From JBBQXK01 sp038209775 (GTDB taxonomy: Bacteria > Pseudomonadota > Alphaproteobacteria > Rhodobacterales > Rhodobacteraceae): DNA of 64,000 nt. The notes beneath the pieces are model-generated. The model was not told the DNA's origin. It searched no databases and saw only the letters and a list, made by a program, of their open reading frames with translations. Within the stretch, counting starts at the first letter, position 1. Each line of letters begins with the position of its first letter. The stretch lies in assembly GCA_038209775.1 (NCBI GenBank), contig JBBQXK010000010.1, positions 1 to 64,000 of the forward strand. Direction: 5' to 3'. Below are positions 32,977 to 42,513 of the stretch, piece after piece. The position numbers were made by a program, and so were the translations under genes.

Positions 32977-35463
32977 ATGAACGTCAACCCCAAGGAATTG
33001 CGCCCAAGCCCGGTTGCAAGGCTTGCCCTCGATATCGAAGGCATGACCTGCGCGTCCTGCGTCGGGCGGGTGGAGAATGCGTTGAAAGCGGTTCCGGGGG
33101 TGACGGCGGCATTCGTCAACCTCGCGACGGAACGGGCCGAGGTCACGGGCCTTGGTCTGGACCGTGCGGCACTGGTGAAGGCGGTCGCGGATGTGGGCTA
33201 TGACGTGGCCTCATCCCCGGTTGATCTGGCGATTGACGGGATGACCTGTGCGTCCTGCGTCGCGCGGGTGGAACGTGCGCTGAAGACCGTGCCGGGGGTG
33301 ACAGGGGCCGCCGTCAACCTTGCAACCGAACGGGCGCATGTGACGGGGCACGCCGATGCGGCGGCCCTGATCCGCGCCATTGAGGGTGTCGGCTATGACG
33401 CGCAACAGGCAGTTTCCGCCTCTGACGCGAACGATGAGACTGCGGCACGAAAGGCAGCCGAGGAAAGCAACCTGAAGCGCGATCTGTGGATTGCCGCAGC
33501 GCTGTCACTGCCGGTCTTCATGCTGGAGATGGGGGGGCATCTGTTCACATGGGTGCATATGGCCGTGATGAACACCATCGGCATGCAGAACAGCTGGTAT
33601 CTGCAATGCGCGCTGACCACGGCGGCCCTGCTTGGCCCCGGTCGGCGCTTCTACACCAAGGGCTTTCCCGCGCTGGCCCGGCTTGCCCCTGACATGAACA
33701 GCCTTGTCGCGGTCGGCACGTCGGCGGCTTACGGCTATTCGCTGGTCGCGACCTTTGCTCCCGGCCTGCTGCCCGTGGGCACGGTGAATGTGTATTATGA
33801 GGCGGCTGCGGTGATCGTGACCCTGATCCTCTTGGGTCGGCATCTGGAAGCCCGCGCCAAGGGACGTACGTCGCAGGCGATCAAGCGACTGGTGGGCTTG
33901 CAGGCCAAGACAGCCCGCGTTGTCCGCGACGGCACGGTGGCAGAGGTGCCGATTGCCGATGTCCGCCCCGGTGATCTTGTCGAACTCCGCCCTGGTGAGC
34001 GGGTGCCGGTGGATGGCGCGGTGACGGAAGGCACAAGCTGGATCGACGAAAGCATGATCTCGGGTGAACCCGTGCCCGTCGAGAAGTCCCCCGGCAGCGC
34101 CGTCACCGGCGGCACGATCAACCAGACCGGTGCCATCACCTTTCGCGCGACGGCGGTGGGTGAGGCTACGATGCTGGCGCAGATCATCCGCATGGTCGAG
34201 GCGGCGCAGGGCGGCAAGCTGCCGATACAGGCGCTGGTGGACAAAATCACCATGTGGTTCGTGCCTGCCGTGATGGCCCTTGCCGCGCTGACTTTCGCGG
34301 TGTGGCTGATCCTTGGCCCCGACCCGGCGCTGACCTTTGGCCTTGTGAATGCCGTGGCCGTGCTGATCGTGGCCTGCCCCTGTGCCATGGGTCTGGCCAC
34401 GCCCACCTCGATCATGGTCGGCACCGGACGTGGGGCAGAACTGGGGGTGCTGTTCCGCAAGGGCGAGGCGTTGCAGGCCTTGCAGGACGTACGCGTGGTG
34501 GCTTTCGACAAGACCGGCACGCTGACCGAGGGCAAGCCACGCCTGACCGATTTGCACCTTGCAGCGGGGTTTGACCGTACGCCTGTTCTGGCCGCCGTTG
34601 CGGCGGCAGAGGCGAAGTCCGAACACCCGATTGCCCGCGCCATTGCGGCAGCGGCGCTTGAAGAGGGCTTGACCCTGCCTGACGTGACCGGCTTTGCCTC
34701 GCTTACCGGCTATGGCGTGAAGGCGCAGGCGGGTGGCAGCCGGGTCGAGATTGGCGCCGACCGCTACATGGCCAAGCTGGGTCTGGATGTGGCGCCCTTT
34801 GCCAAGGTCGCGGCCCGACTGGCGGATGAAGGCAAATCACCGCTTTACGCGGCCATTGACGGCAGGCTGGCCGCAATCCTTGCCGTGGCCGACCCGATCA
34901 AGGAAACCACGCCCCAGGCAATCCGCGCCCTGCATGCGCTTGGCCTGAAGGTGGCGATGATCACCGGCGACAACGCACGTACCGCCCAGGCCATCGCCCG
35001 CCAGTTGGGCATCGACGAAGTGGTGGCCGAGGTGCTGCCCGACGGCAAGGTGGCTGCGGTCAAACGGCTCAAGGCACTGGGCGCGCTTGCCTATGTTGGT
35101 GACGGCATCAACGATGCCCCGGCGCTAGCCGAGGCGGATGTCGGCCTTGCCGTCGGCACCGGCACCGACATCGCCATCGAGGCGGCGGATGTGGTGCTGA
35201 TGACGGGGCGGCTGACGGCTGTGCCCGATGCCATCGCGCTGTCGAAGGCCACGATGCGCAACATCCGGCAGAACCTGTTCTGGGCCTTTGCCTATAACGC
35301 CGCACTGATCCCGGTGGCGGCGGGCGTCTTGTGGCCCGCCTTCGGCATCCTTCTGTCGCCGGTCTTTGCCGCCGGGGCCATGGCGCTGTCATCGGTCTTT
35401 GTCCTTGGCAACGCGCTGCGGCTGCGGCGCTATTCCCCCACGATTGAAGGAGCCAGAGCATGA
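32977..35463 (+). CDS. copA: Copper-exporting P-type ATPase CopA
   Basis: 828 residues from the ATG at 32977, chosen because the promoter covers the upstream in-frame ATG codons. Two N-terminal HMA domains each carry MTCASC (about 21 and 88). Then come eight expected membrane segments, the TGE-type actuator loop (SMISGEPVPVEK), the membrane Cu(I) site ACPCAMGLATP (about 467), the phosphorylation site DKTGTLTEG (about 511), the nucleotide-binding HP motif (SEHPIARAI) and the hinge GDGINDAPAL (about 708). It pumps Cu(I) from the cytoplasm. The stop overlaps the cueR start (ATGA). Confidence 0.97.
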   Translation: MNVNPKELRPSPVARLALDIEGMTCASCVGRVENALKAVPGVTAAFVNLATERAEVTGLGLDRAALVKAVADVGYDVASSPVDLAIDGMTCASCVARVERALKTVPGVTGAAVNLATERAHVTGHADAAALIRAIEGVGYDAQQAVSASDANDETAARKAAEESNLKRDLWIAAALSLPVFMLEMGGHLFTWVHMAVMNTIGMQNSWYLQCALTTAALLGPGRRFYTKGFPALARLAPDMNSLVAVGTSAAYGYSLVATFAPGLLPVGTVNVYYEAAAVIVTLILLGRHLEARAKGRTSQAIKRLVGLQAKTARVVRDGTVAEVPIADVRPGDLVELRPGERVPVDGAVTEGTSWIDESMISGEPVPVEKSPGSAVTGGTINQTGAITFRATAVGEATMLAQIIRMVEAAQGGKLPIQALVDKITMWFVPAVMALAALTFAVWLILGPDPALTFGLVNAVAVLIVACPCAMGLATPTSIMVGTGRGAELGVLFRKGEALQALQDVRVVAFDKTGTLTEGKPRLTDLHLAAGFDRTPVLAAVAAAEAKSEHPIARAIAAAALEEGLTLPDVTGFASLTGYGVKAQAGGSRVEIGADRYMAKLGLDVAPFAKVAARLADEGKSPLYAAIDGRLAAILAVADPIKETTPQAIRALHALGLKVAMITGDNARTAQAIARQLGIDEVVAEVLPDGKVAAVKRLKALGALAYVGDGINDAPALAEADVGLAVGTGTDIAIEAADVVLMTGRLTAVPDAIALSKATMRNIRQNLFWAFAYNAALIPVAAGVLWPAFGILLSPVFAAGAMALSSVFVLGNALRLRRYSPTIEGARA

Positions 35464-35930
35464 ACATCGGTGAAGCCGCCAAAGCCTCGGGCGTGTCGGC
35501 CAAGATGATCCGCTACTACGAAGCCACCGGGCTGATCCCGGCGGCAGGGCGCACCGCATCGGGCTACCGGGTTTACGCGGACACCGAAGTGCAGATGCTG
35601 CGCTTTATCCGCCGCTCGCGCGACCTTGGCTTTCCGGTCGAGAAGATCAAGGAACTGCTTGCGCTATGGCGTGACCGCGCCCGCCACAGCGCCGACGTCA
35701 AGCATCTGGCGCAAGAACAGATCGACGGGCTGGAGAAGAAAATCAGCGCGATGCAGGCGATGAAGGAAACCCTGCAGCACCTCGCCGACGCCTGCTGTGG
35801 CGATAACCGACCCGAATGCCCGATCCTTGCGGATCTCGGCAACGGGCCGGGCCATTTGCACCGTCAGGACGATGCAGGCTCAGGCCAAGGGCCATTGGCA
35901 CAGTCTGGCCGCCGCCGCGCCGCCGGATGA
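35460..35930 (+). CDS. cueR: MerR-family copper regulator CueR
   Basis: 156 residues. MNIGEAAKASGVSAKMIRYY is the MerR winged helix; a long dimerisation helix follows. Cys112 and Cys120 in CCGDNRPECPIL are at the same positions as the Cu(I)-binding pair of the Escherichia coli protein. The last 25 or so residues (from GHLHRQDD) are a polar tail beyond the usual family end. It should activate the two 19-bp-spacer promoters upstream of copA and copZ, and being co-transcribed with copA it would control its own level. Confidence 0.93.
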   Translation: MNIGEAAKASGVSAKMIRYYEATGLIPAAGRTASGYRVYADTEVQMLRFIRRSRDLGFPVEKIKELLALWRDRARHSADVKHLAQEQIDGLEKKISAMQAMKETLQHLADACCGDNRPECPILADLGNGPGHLHRQDDAGSGQGPLAQSGRRRAAG

Positions 35931-35947
35931 TGCCTGCCCATTCCGGG

Positions 35948-36382
35948 CTACACCGACCACAGGATTGCCGCCGCCAGCACAAGGTAACGACCAACCTTGG
36001 CAATCGTGACCAGCAGCAGGAACACCGGGAACCGTTCGCGCAACACGCCTGCCACCACGGTCAGCGGATCGCCGATGATCGGCACCCACGCAAGCAACAA
36101 CGACCACCTGCCATAGCGACGATACCAGCCCTCAGCCCTGGCCAGGGCGCTTGGGCTGCACGGAAACCAGCGCCGGTTGCGGAACCGCTCGATCCCGCGC
36201 CCGAGAAGCCAGTTTACCACGGAACCCAGCACGTTCCCGACGCTCGCCACCGCCAGAACCAACCAGGGCGCATAGCCTGACAGCAGAAGTCCAACCACCA
36301 CCGCCTCGGACTGGGCAGGCAGGATCGTCGCGGCAAGAAATGCAGCGGCGAACAGCCCGAGATAGACCGCAAAGTCACCCAT
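35948..36382 (-). CDS. YqaA/DedA-like small membrane protein
   Basis: 144 residues with about four hydrophobic segments and no signal peptide. The pattern AAFLAATILPAQSEAVVVGLL near the start, GNVLGSVVNWLLGR (about 50) and SLLLAWVPIIGDPLTVVAGVLR (about 93) fits the YqaA branch of the DedA/VTT superfamily, which includes lipid-flipping membrane proteins. It lies nine bases after the MFS gene on the same strand and is convergent with cueR. Its link to copper is only positional. Confidence 0.82.
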   Translation of the reverse strand: MGDFAVYLGLFAAAFLAATILPAQSEAVVVGLLLSGYAPWLVLAVASVGNVLGSVVNWLLGRGIERFRNRRWFPCSPSALARAEGWYRRYGRWSLLLAWVPIIGDPLTVVAGVLRERFPVFLLLVTIAKVGRYLVLAAAILWSV

Positions 36383-36391
36383 TTCCGCGCG

Positions 36392-37717
36392 TCAGGTACC
36401 GGCCTGCGGCCAGCGTCGGTGCAACCCGTCGATCACCAGTGCATGCCGGTGGGCCCTTGCGTGATCCAGCAGATGGGGATGATCACGCGGCAGGTCGGGG
36501 TGGTCATGGGCAACCTCGACCGGGTCCAGCATGGGCCAGAGACGGACAACCGCAATCATCGCCACCGCGCCGATCAGCGCCAGACCCAGGGCGGCGGCAG
36601 GCAGGCCAAACGCTACACCCAGCCAACCCGCAAGCGGATAGGTGACAAGCCAGCACGCGTGGGACAGCGCAAACTGGGCGGCAAACACCGCCGGGCGATC
36701 CTGTTCACGGGCCGAGCGGTTGATGATCCGCCCGATCGGCGTCTGGGTGAACGAAAACCCGAACCCCACGATCCCCCACAGCGCCATCAACCCGGCCAAT
36801 CCCGTTGCCAAGGGCGTCGCCGCCACCCCCATCACCATCACCCCGGCGCCGGCGATCATCACCGAACGGTCGGCAACCCGCGTCAGTATCCGGGGCAGCA
36901 GGAATGCGGCGGCGATGGAACCTGCACCAAACGCCGCGAAGGCCAGCGCCACCTGCGGTTCGGCAAGACCAAGGCGGGCCTGCACCAGCACGACCGTATT
37001 GACATAGATCATCGCCCCGGCAGCGGCGACGGCCATTTCCATCACCATCAACCCGCGCAGGCGCGGCGTGGCCAGGTAGATGCGGATGCCCTTGGTGGTC
37101 GAGGCCCAGAACCCGCCGGGTTCCGCCGCAGTCCTGACCGGAAGCACGACCGTCACCACCAGCAGCGCCGAGCCTGCGAACCCCGCCACAGTGCCGCCGA
37201 ACAGCACCGGAAAGCTGACGACCGTCAGAAGCGCGGCCGCAAGCATCGGGCTCAGAAGCTGCTCAAGGTCTTCCGCCAGCCGCAGCAGGGACAGCGCATT
37301 GGTGTAGTCCTTTTCATCGGGCAGCACGTCGGGGATCGTCGCCTGAAACGCCGGGGTAAAGCCCGCCGATGCCGCCTGCAGAAGGAAGATCAGCAGATAG
37401 ACCTGCCAGACCTCGGTGACAAACGGCAAGAACAGCACGACGCCGGCGCGGATCAGGTCCAGCGCCACCAGAAACGCCCGGCGCGGCAGCCGTTCGGCAA
37501 AGGCCGCCGCGACCGGGGCCAGCGTGACATAGGCGATCATCTTGATCGCCAGCGCCGTGCCCAGCACCAGTCCGGCGTTCTCTCCCGCCAGTTGCCAGGC
37601 CAGAAGGCCAAGCGCCACGGTGGCAAGCCCCGTCCCCAGCAGCGCGATGATCTGCGCCGCAAACAGGTGGCGGAACGTGCGGTTGGCCAGGATACTCAGC
37701 ATCGGATCTGCTTTCAT
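36392..37717 (-). CDS. MFS transporter
   Basis: 441 residues with about 12 hydrophobic segments. The opening LANRTFRHLFAAQIIALLGTGLATVALGLLAWQLAG and the loop AAFAERLPRRAFLVALDLIRAG are typical of drug/metabolite MFS exporters of the EntS/MdtG-like type. The C-terminus is a soluble His-rich tail (HDHPDLPRDHPHLLDHARAHRH, about 405-430), which could bind a metal ion. Next to the copper genes, export of a metal or metal chelate is possible, but no substrate can be assigned. The downstream YqaA-like gene is probably in the same operon. Confidence 0.85.
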   Translation of the reverse strand: MKADPMLSILANRTFRHLFAAQIIALLGTGLATVALGLLAWQLAGENAGLVLGTALAIKMIAYVTLAPVAAAFAERLPRRAFLVALDLIRAGVVLFLPFVTEVWQVYLLIFLLQAASAGFTPAFQATIPDVLPDEKDYTNALSLLRLAEDLEQLLSPMLAAALLTVVSFPVLFGGTVAGFAGSALLVVTVVLPVRTAAEPGGFWASTTKGIRIYLATPRLRGLMVMEMAVAAAGAMIYVNTVVLVQARLGLAEPQVALAFAAFGAGSIAAAFLLPRILTRVADRSVMIAGAGVMVMGVAATPLATGLAGLMALWGIVGFGFSFTQTPIGRIINRSAREQDRPAVFAAQFALSHACWLVTYPLAGWLGVAFGLPAAALGLALIGAVAMIAVVRLWPMLDPVEVAHDHPDLPRDHPHLLDHARAHRHALVIDGLHRRWPQAGT

Positions 37718-37888
37718 CGGCTTTGGTGCGCTGTGACGGTGTCAGGCGCGGGGACAGCATAGCAGACTTGCCGCCAGCTTGAAGGACAAGGCGGGCACCT
37801 GACGCACGGGGTTCTTCCGGGGCATCGGTGTCTTGCCGACGGTGATGGTCAGTCGGGTCCGCCAAACCGCTGCGAGGTGCTGTGCCCG

Positions 37889-38662
37889 TTACCCTTTGCG
37901 TCGCTGCATCAGGTCAGCGTGCAACGACGGGCCCGCCACGATCAGCCCGTCGCTGCGCGGGTCGGGGTGGTTGAAGGTGAGGGGCGCGCCGTGGTGGTCG
38001 GTGACCCTCGCCCCGGCCCGTTCAGCGATCAGTGCACCGGCAGCGATATCCCATTCCCAGGTGGGCCGGGGGGTCAGCGTGGCGTCAAAGGTGCCGTCTG
38101 ACACCAGACACATCCGGTAGGCAAGCGAGGGGCGAAAGCTGCGCTTCATCTCGGGGACACCGCCCGGCCAATGCTCGGGCGCAAGTGCCGCTGCATTGGC
38201 AAGGGCGCGTGCGCCTGCCAGTGCCGTGACGCCGCCGGTGCTGATAGGCACGCCGTCGCGGGTGGCGGGGCCCGTCGCGGTGGCCGCATAGAGCGTTGAC
38301 TTTGCAGGCAGGAACACGACGCCCGCCACCACGCGGCCAGCCTCGGCCACCGCCAGCGAATGGGCAAACGCCGCCTCACCCGCGATGAACGCGCGGGTGC
38401 CGTCGATGGGGTCGATGATGAACACCCGGGCCCGGCTCAGACGGTCGGGCGTGTCGGGCGTTTCCTCGGACAGCCAGCCATAGGCGGGTCGGGCGGCGCG
38501 CAGGCGGGCGTGAAGCATGTCGTTCACCGCCAGGTCGGCCTCGGTCACCGGGCCTGCGCCGTCATCCTTGTCCCAGGCCTTGGGCGCCTGTTTCCAGTAG
38601 CGCATCGCAATCCGCCCCGCCTCGGCGGCGGCGTCGGTCAACAGGGCCAGATCGTCGTCCAA
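37889..38662 (-). CDS. Inositol monophosphatase-family phosphatase (CysQ-like)
   Basis: 257 residues starting with TTG at 38662, one base after the pmbA stop region, so translation is coupled to pmbA. The metal-binding signature is complete: GPVTEADLAVN (about 37), WLSEETPD (about 63), the core IIDPIDGTRAFIAG (about 81) and the C-terminal WEWDIAAGALIAERAGA (about 202). The family includes 3'(2'),5'-bisphosphate nucleotidase (CysQ) and inositol monophosphatase. The pmbA neighbour rather than the inositol regulon suggests a CysQ-like role. Confidence 0.85.
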   Translation of the reverse strand: MDDDLALLTDAAAEAGRIAMRYWKQAPKAWDKDDGAGPVTEADLAVNDMLHARLRAARPAYGWLSEETPDTPDRLSRARVFIIDPIDGTRAFIAGEAAFAHSLAVAEAGRVVAGVVFLPAKSTLYAATATGPATRDGVPISTGGVTALAGARALANAAALAPEHWPGGVPEMKRSFRPSLAYRMCLVSDGTFDATLTPRPTWEWDIAAGALIAERAGARVTDHHGAPLTFNHPDPRSDGLIVAGPSLHADLMQRRKG

Positions 38663-38665
38663 CCG

Positions 38666-40009
38666 TCACGCCCCCGCGATCGTCAGACCTTCGACCAACA
38701 GGCTGGGCACGCGGGTGGACAGGTGCGCGCGGGCGTCATTGGCGGGCGTCAGCCGCATCAGCATGTCGCGCAGGTTGCCTGCGACGGTGCATTCGTTGAC
38801 CGGATAAGCAATCTCGCCATTCTCGACCCAGAACCCCGATGCGCCGCGCGAATAGTCGCCGGTGGTCGGGTTGACCGTGGACCCGATCAGCGAGGTAATC
38901 AGAAGACCCGTCCCCATGGCCGCGATCAGGTCGCCCTGCGTGGCGTTGCCGGGGGTCAGGTCGATGTTCGATGTGCCCGGCGATGGCGGGGCCGAAGGGC
39001 CACGCCCGGCACTGGCGGTGCTTACCATCCCCAGCTTGCGCGCGCAGGCAAGGTCCAGCGTCCAGCCCGTCAGCACCCCATCCTCGACAATGGCGCGGCG
39101 ACGGGTGGCCAGTCCTTCGGCATCGAACGGGCGGCTTGATGCGGCACGCGGGCGCAGGGGGTCGTCGATCACCGACAGACCTGCAGGCAGCACCTGTTGG
39201 CCAAGGGCATCCCGCAGCCACGATGCCCCCCGCGCGACCGCAGCGCCGTTCACCGCCGCCAGCAGATGCCCGATCAGGCTGGACGCCACACGCTCGTCAT
39301 ACAGAACCGGATAGGCCCCCGTCGGCGGCTTCTGCGCACCCTGACGCGACAGGGCGCGTTCCGCCGCCAGCCGCCCGATCCCGTCGGCTGCAGGCATGTC
39401 GGCGGCAAAGATGCGCCCCTCGGCAGACCAGTCCCGCTCCATCCCCGTGCCGTGACCGACAAAGGCCACAGCCGACAGCGAATGCGACGTGCGCGCATAG
39501 CCGCCCGCAAAACCGTTCGTGGCCGCCAGATGCATCCTCCGGTGCGACTGGCCCGCCCCCGCTTCGACCTGCACGATGCCCGCCACGGCCATCGCTGCCG
39601 CCTCGGCGGCCCGCGCCGATGCCTCCAGCGCCCCGGGTGTGGGTTCGGGCGACGGGTCGGCCAGTTCCAGCCCCGCCATGTCCCACCCGGCGGCGATCTG
39701 CCCCGGGTCGGCCAGCCCTGCATAGGGGTCTTCGGGTGCCTCGCGCGCCATTGCCACGGCGCGTTCGGCCATCGCTTGCATCGTGCGGTCCGAGATGTCG
39801 GACGCCGACACACAGGCCTGCCGCCCGCCGATCAGCACCCGCAGGCCCAGATCGATCCCCTCGGCGCGCTGCGCCTCTTCCAGACGGCCCTGCCGGATGT
39901 CGATGGACAGCGACGTGCCTTCAACCGCCAGCGCGTCAGCGGCCCCTGCCCCGGCACGGCGGGCGGCGTCCAGCAGGGCCGCCGTCAGGTCCTCCAGCGA
40001 TCGGGTCAT
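38666..40009 (-). CDS. pmbA: TldE/PmbA metalloprotease-family protein
   Basis: 447 residues from the ATG at 40009. It is a member of the TldD/PmbA (U62) family: DIRQGRLEEAQRAEGIDLGLRVL near the start, GYARTSHSLSAVAFV in the middle and the C-terminal block GDYSRGASGFWVENGEIAYPVNECTVAGNL. TldE is the non-catalytic partner of TldD, and the pair degrades or matures peptides such as microcin B17 and CcdA. tldD is not in the window, which is common. The phosphatase gene follows directly. Confidence 0.92.
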   Translation of the reverse strand: MTRSLEDLTAALLDAARRAGAGAADALAVEGTSLSIDIRQGRLEEAQRAEGIDLGLRVLIGGRQACVSASDISDRTMQAMAERAVAMAREAPEDPYAGLADPGQIAAGWDMAGLELADPSPEPTPGALEASARAAEAAAMAVAGIVQVEAGAGQSHRRMHLAATNGFAGGYARTSHSLSAVAFVGHGTGMERDWSAEGRIFAADMPAADGIGRLAAERALSRQGAQKPPTGAYPVLYDERVASSLIGHLLAAVNGAAVARGASWLRDALGQQVLPAGLSVIDDPLRPRAASSRPFDAEGLATRRRAIVEDGVLTGWTLDLACARKLGMVSTASAGRGPSAPPSPGTSNIDLTPGNATQGDLIAAMGTGLLITSLIGSTVNPTTGDYSRGASGFWVENGEIAYPVNECTVAGNLRDMLMRLTPANDARAHLSTRVPSLLVEGLTIAGA

Positions 40010-40129
40010 CGTCGCGTCTCCCATCAGTTGCGGTTGCAGGTAGTCCGGCACGGGTGGCAGTGCAAGCACCCGAACGGAAACGGGCGAACCCGAAGGGGTC
40101 CGCCCGCCATGGCTGTGGTCAGGTCAGGG

Positions 40130-41626
40130 TTATTGCAACTGCATCCCGTTCGCAAAGAACCCCTTGTTCTTGAACTCCAGCGTCGAGGTCAGAGTATCGG
40201 GGCCGTCGCCGGGCCGCGCGAACATGCCCATCATCATCCGCCCGGTCATTGCCTGTTCCTCGGGGATCAGCCCCAGGGCAATCAGGCTGTCCAAGAGCGC
40301 ATTCGCGCCCACCAGTTTCAGGTCGATCTTGCCGGTCGGTACGGGCATCCCGCCAAACGTGGTCAGGTCGCTGTTGTCAAAGGTCAGCGCACCATTGCCG
40401 GTGAACTCGGCCCCGCCGATCGTCAGTTGCAGCGCCGGAATATCCAGCGATTCCAGCGCACCCGGAGGATTGCCCGAATTCATCGCCTGTTCGTCCAGAA
40501 GGTCTGCATCCAGCCTGCCCGTGCCACGGGTTTCCACGATCACCGTCGCCGGGTCGCGCGGAACCGATCCGGTGGGATCGACCATCGCCCATACATCTTC
40601 GGATACCGTCAGTCCGATCAGCTTGGCCACCATCGTGAAATTCTGCGTGACCGGCGATTTGGTGACCGGAAAGGAAAAGTCGAAGGCTGATTCCGCATAG
40701 GCGATCATCACTTCGGGGAACGGGATCTCTGCACCCGAAACCACCACCTGCACGCCCTTGCCGCCGCCCTTGAAGGCCATCTTGGACTTGTCCATGCCAA
40801 AGCCAAGCGCGCCGCCGTCCGACTTGCCCTGAATTTTGGTGGGCGAACCATTCTCGACCACGTCCAGCGAATAGGCGAGCGGGCCGTAATTCATCCCAAA
40901 GTCGAACGCGAGACCCGCCGCAACGGCGGCTGCCGGATTGTCGTTCTCAAAAAGCTGCGACCCGAACGTGCCGTTCATCACCGTGGCAAACGCGCCGATG
41001 CTGGCGGAAAAGTCGACCTTGCTGCCGATCTCCTGATCGTCGGCCTTGACCGCGATGGCCACCGACGAGGCGTTGAACGTCGAGGTCAGGTCGGCCAGAT
41101 CCGCCGAATGCGGCGCCATCGTATAGCTGCCCCCGGCCCCGTTCAGCGTCACCGCCACATTGACCGGGATTTCCTTGCCATTCTCGGTCGCGCGCACGGT
41201 AGTGACGGCAATCGCGTCCGACGTGATGGAATAGCTGACATTGTCAGGCGTGCCCGAGGCGACGGTGCGCAGGTTGGTCTGCGTCACCAACAGCTCCACC
41301 CCGTCGGCGGGACCGCTGTCGATGGTGATCGGATAGGTCGGCGACATCGTCACCTCGACTGACCCGTCCCCCAGTTCGGTAAATCGCACTTCGTCGATGG
41401 ACACCTTTACCGTAACCTCAGGCTCGGACGACACAAAGCTTACCCCGGAGACGACAAGCGCATTCCCCTCAACGGTTTCGCTTGTCGTGGTGACGGTCTG
41501 TCCGGTCGAGGCCGCAGAGTCTTTCCAGTTTTGCCAGACCTCGGCGGCGGTCATCGCCTGTACCGAAGTTGAGGACATAAGCCCGCAAAGAACAGTGGAA
41601 CCAATCAATCCTGTCAGTTTCATCAT
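40130..41626 (-). CDS. DUF2125 exported protein
   Basis: 498 residues from the first of two ATGs that follow GGAAAGG. A signal peptide spans about residues 1-24 (KLTGLIGSTVLCGLMSSTSVQA). The mature part is beta-rich with repeated Thr/Val/Ser strands and DIPALQLTIGGAEFTGNGALTF near the end, the pattern of the alphaproteobacterial DUF2125 family. These proteins are thought to sit in the periplasm or outer membrane; the function is unknown. It stands alone, with gaps of 120 and 140 bases on its sides. Confidence 0.85.
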   Translation of the reverse strand: MMKLTGLIGSTVLCGLMSSTSVQAMTAAEVWQNWKDSAASTGQTVTTTSETVEGNALVVSGVSFVSSEPEVTVKVSIDEVRFTELGDGSVEVTMSPTYPITIDSGPADGVELLVTQTNLRTVASGTPDNVSYSITSDAIAVTTVRATENGKEIPVNVAVTLNGAGGSYTMAPHSADLADLTSTFNASSVAIAVKADDQEIGSKVDFSASIGAFATVMNGTFGSQLFENDNPAAAVAAGLAFDFGMNYGPLAYSLDVVENGSPTKIQGKSDGGALGFGMDKSKMAFKGGGKGVQVVVSGAEIPFPEVMIAYAESAFDFSFPVTKSPVTQNFTMVAKLIGLTVSEDVWAMVDPTGSVPRDPATVIVETRGTGRLDADLLDEQAMNSGNPPGALESLDIPALQLTIGGAEFTGNGALTFDNSDLTTFGGMPVPTGKIDLKLVGANALLDSLIALGLIPEEQAMTGRMMMGMFARPGDGPDTLTSTLEFKNKGFFANGMQLQ

Positions 41627-41769
41627 CAAACCTTTCCCGATGTTCAAAATCCGCGCTTAACATCGGGCGGGACGGGCGGTTGGTCAAGGGCGGTCGAAGG
41701 CCGGGTAAGGTTTTGCGCACCCCACGGAACAGTGTAGAAAGGCGCGTGGGGCGGCAGCGGGGGTGCGCG

Positions 41770-42510
41770 ATGCAGGGCAAGGTTGTGGCAATCACCGGGG
41801 CCAGCCGGGGCATCGGTGCGGCGGCAGTGCGGGCGTTTGCCGCAGTTGGCGCGCAGGTCATACTGTTGTCGCGCGACGTGGCGGCGATTTCGGCGCTTGG
41901 GGATGAGGTGGGCGGTCTGGCGCTGCCTTGTGATATGGCCGACTGGGGGTCGGTCGAGGGCGCGCTTGGCCGGGTGGCCCAGCAATTCGGCCGGCTTGAC
42001 GTACTTGTGAACAACGCGGGCCGGATCGAACCGATTGCCGCCCTTGGTCTGGCCGATCCTGCCGACTGGGGCCATGCCATCGACGTCAACCTCAAGGGCG
42101 TGTTCCACGGCATGCGCGCGGCGATTCCGCTGATGCGGGGGCAGGGCGCAGGCACGATTCTGAACGTGTCATCCGGTGCTGCATCAACGCCGCTGGAGGG
42201 GTGGTCGGCCTATTGCGCGGCCAAGGCGGGGGCCGCGATGCTGACCCGATCAGGCCATCTGGAAGAGCGTCGGCACGGGTTGCGCATCATCGGCCTGTCG
42301 CCCGGCACCGTCGCCACCGACATGCAGCGCGTCATCGCGGCGTCAGGTGTGAACGCGGTCAGCAGGCTGGACTGGTCGGCGCATATTCCGCCCGAATGGG
42401 CGGCGCAGGCACTGGTCTGGCTGTGCTCGCCTGCGGCGGACGACCTTCTGGGCGAAGAGGTGCGGCTGCGGGAAGAGGGCATCCGGCGGCGCGTGGGGCT
42501 GGTGGCGTAA
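41770..42510 (+). CDS. Short-chain dehydrogenase/reductase
   Basis: 246 residues from the ATG at 41770. It is a classical SDR: cofactor motif TGASRGIG (about 9), VNNAGRIEP (about 83), and the catalytic set Ser in NVSSGAAS (about 139) and YCAAK (about 153). SRD after the second strand, with Arg, slightly favours NADP(H). The substrate is unknown. It is convergent with the ornithine-cyclodeaminase-like gene, with three bases between their stops. Confidence 0.9.
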   Translation: MQGKVVAITGASRGIGAAAVRAFAAVGAQVILLSRDVAAISALGDEVGGLALPCDMADWGSVEGALGRVAQQFGRLDVLVNNAGRIEPIAALGLADPADWGHAIDVNLKGVFHGMRAAIPLMRGQGAGTILNVSSGAASTPLEGWSAYCAAKAGAAMLTRSGHLEERRHGLRIIGLSPGTVATDMQRVIAASGVNAVSRLDWSAHIPPEWAAQALVWLCSPAADDLLGEEVRLREEGIRRRVGLVA

Positions 42511-42513
42511 CGC

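Noticed and set aside
36419..37762. A 447-codon + strand open frame
   Set aside because: It is antisense to the MFS gene; the product is a His/Arg/Gln-rich low-complexity chain.
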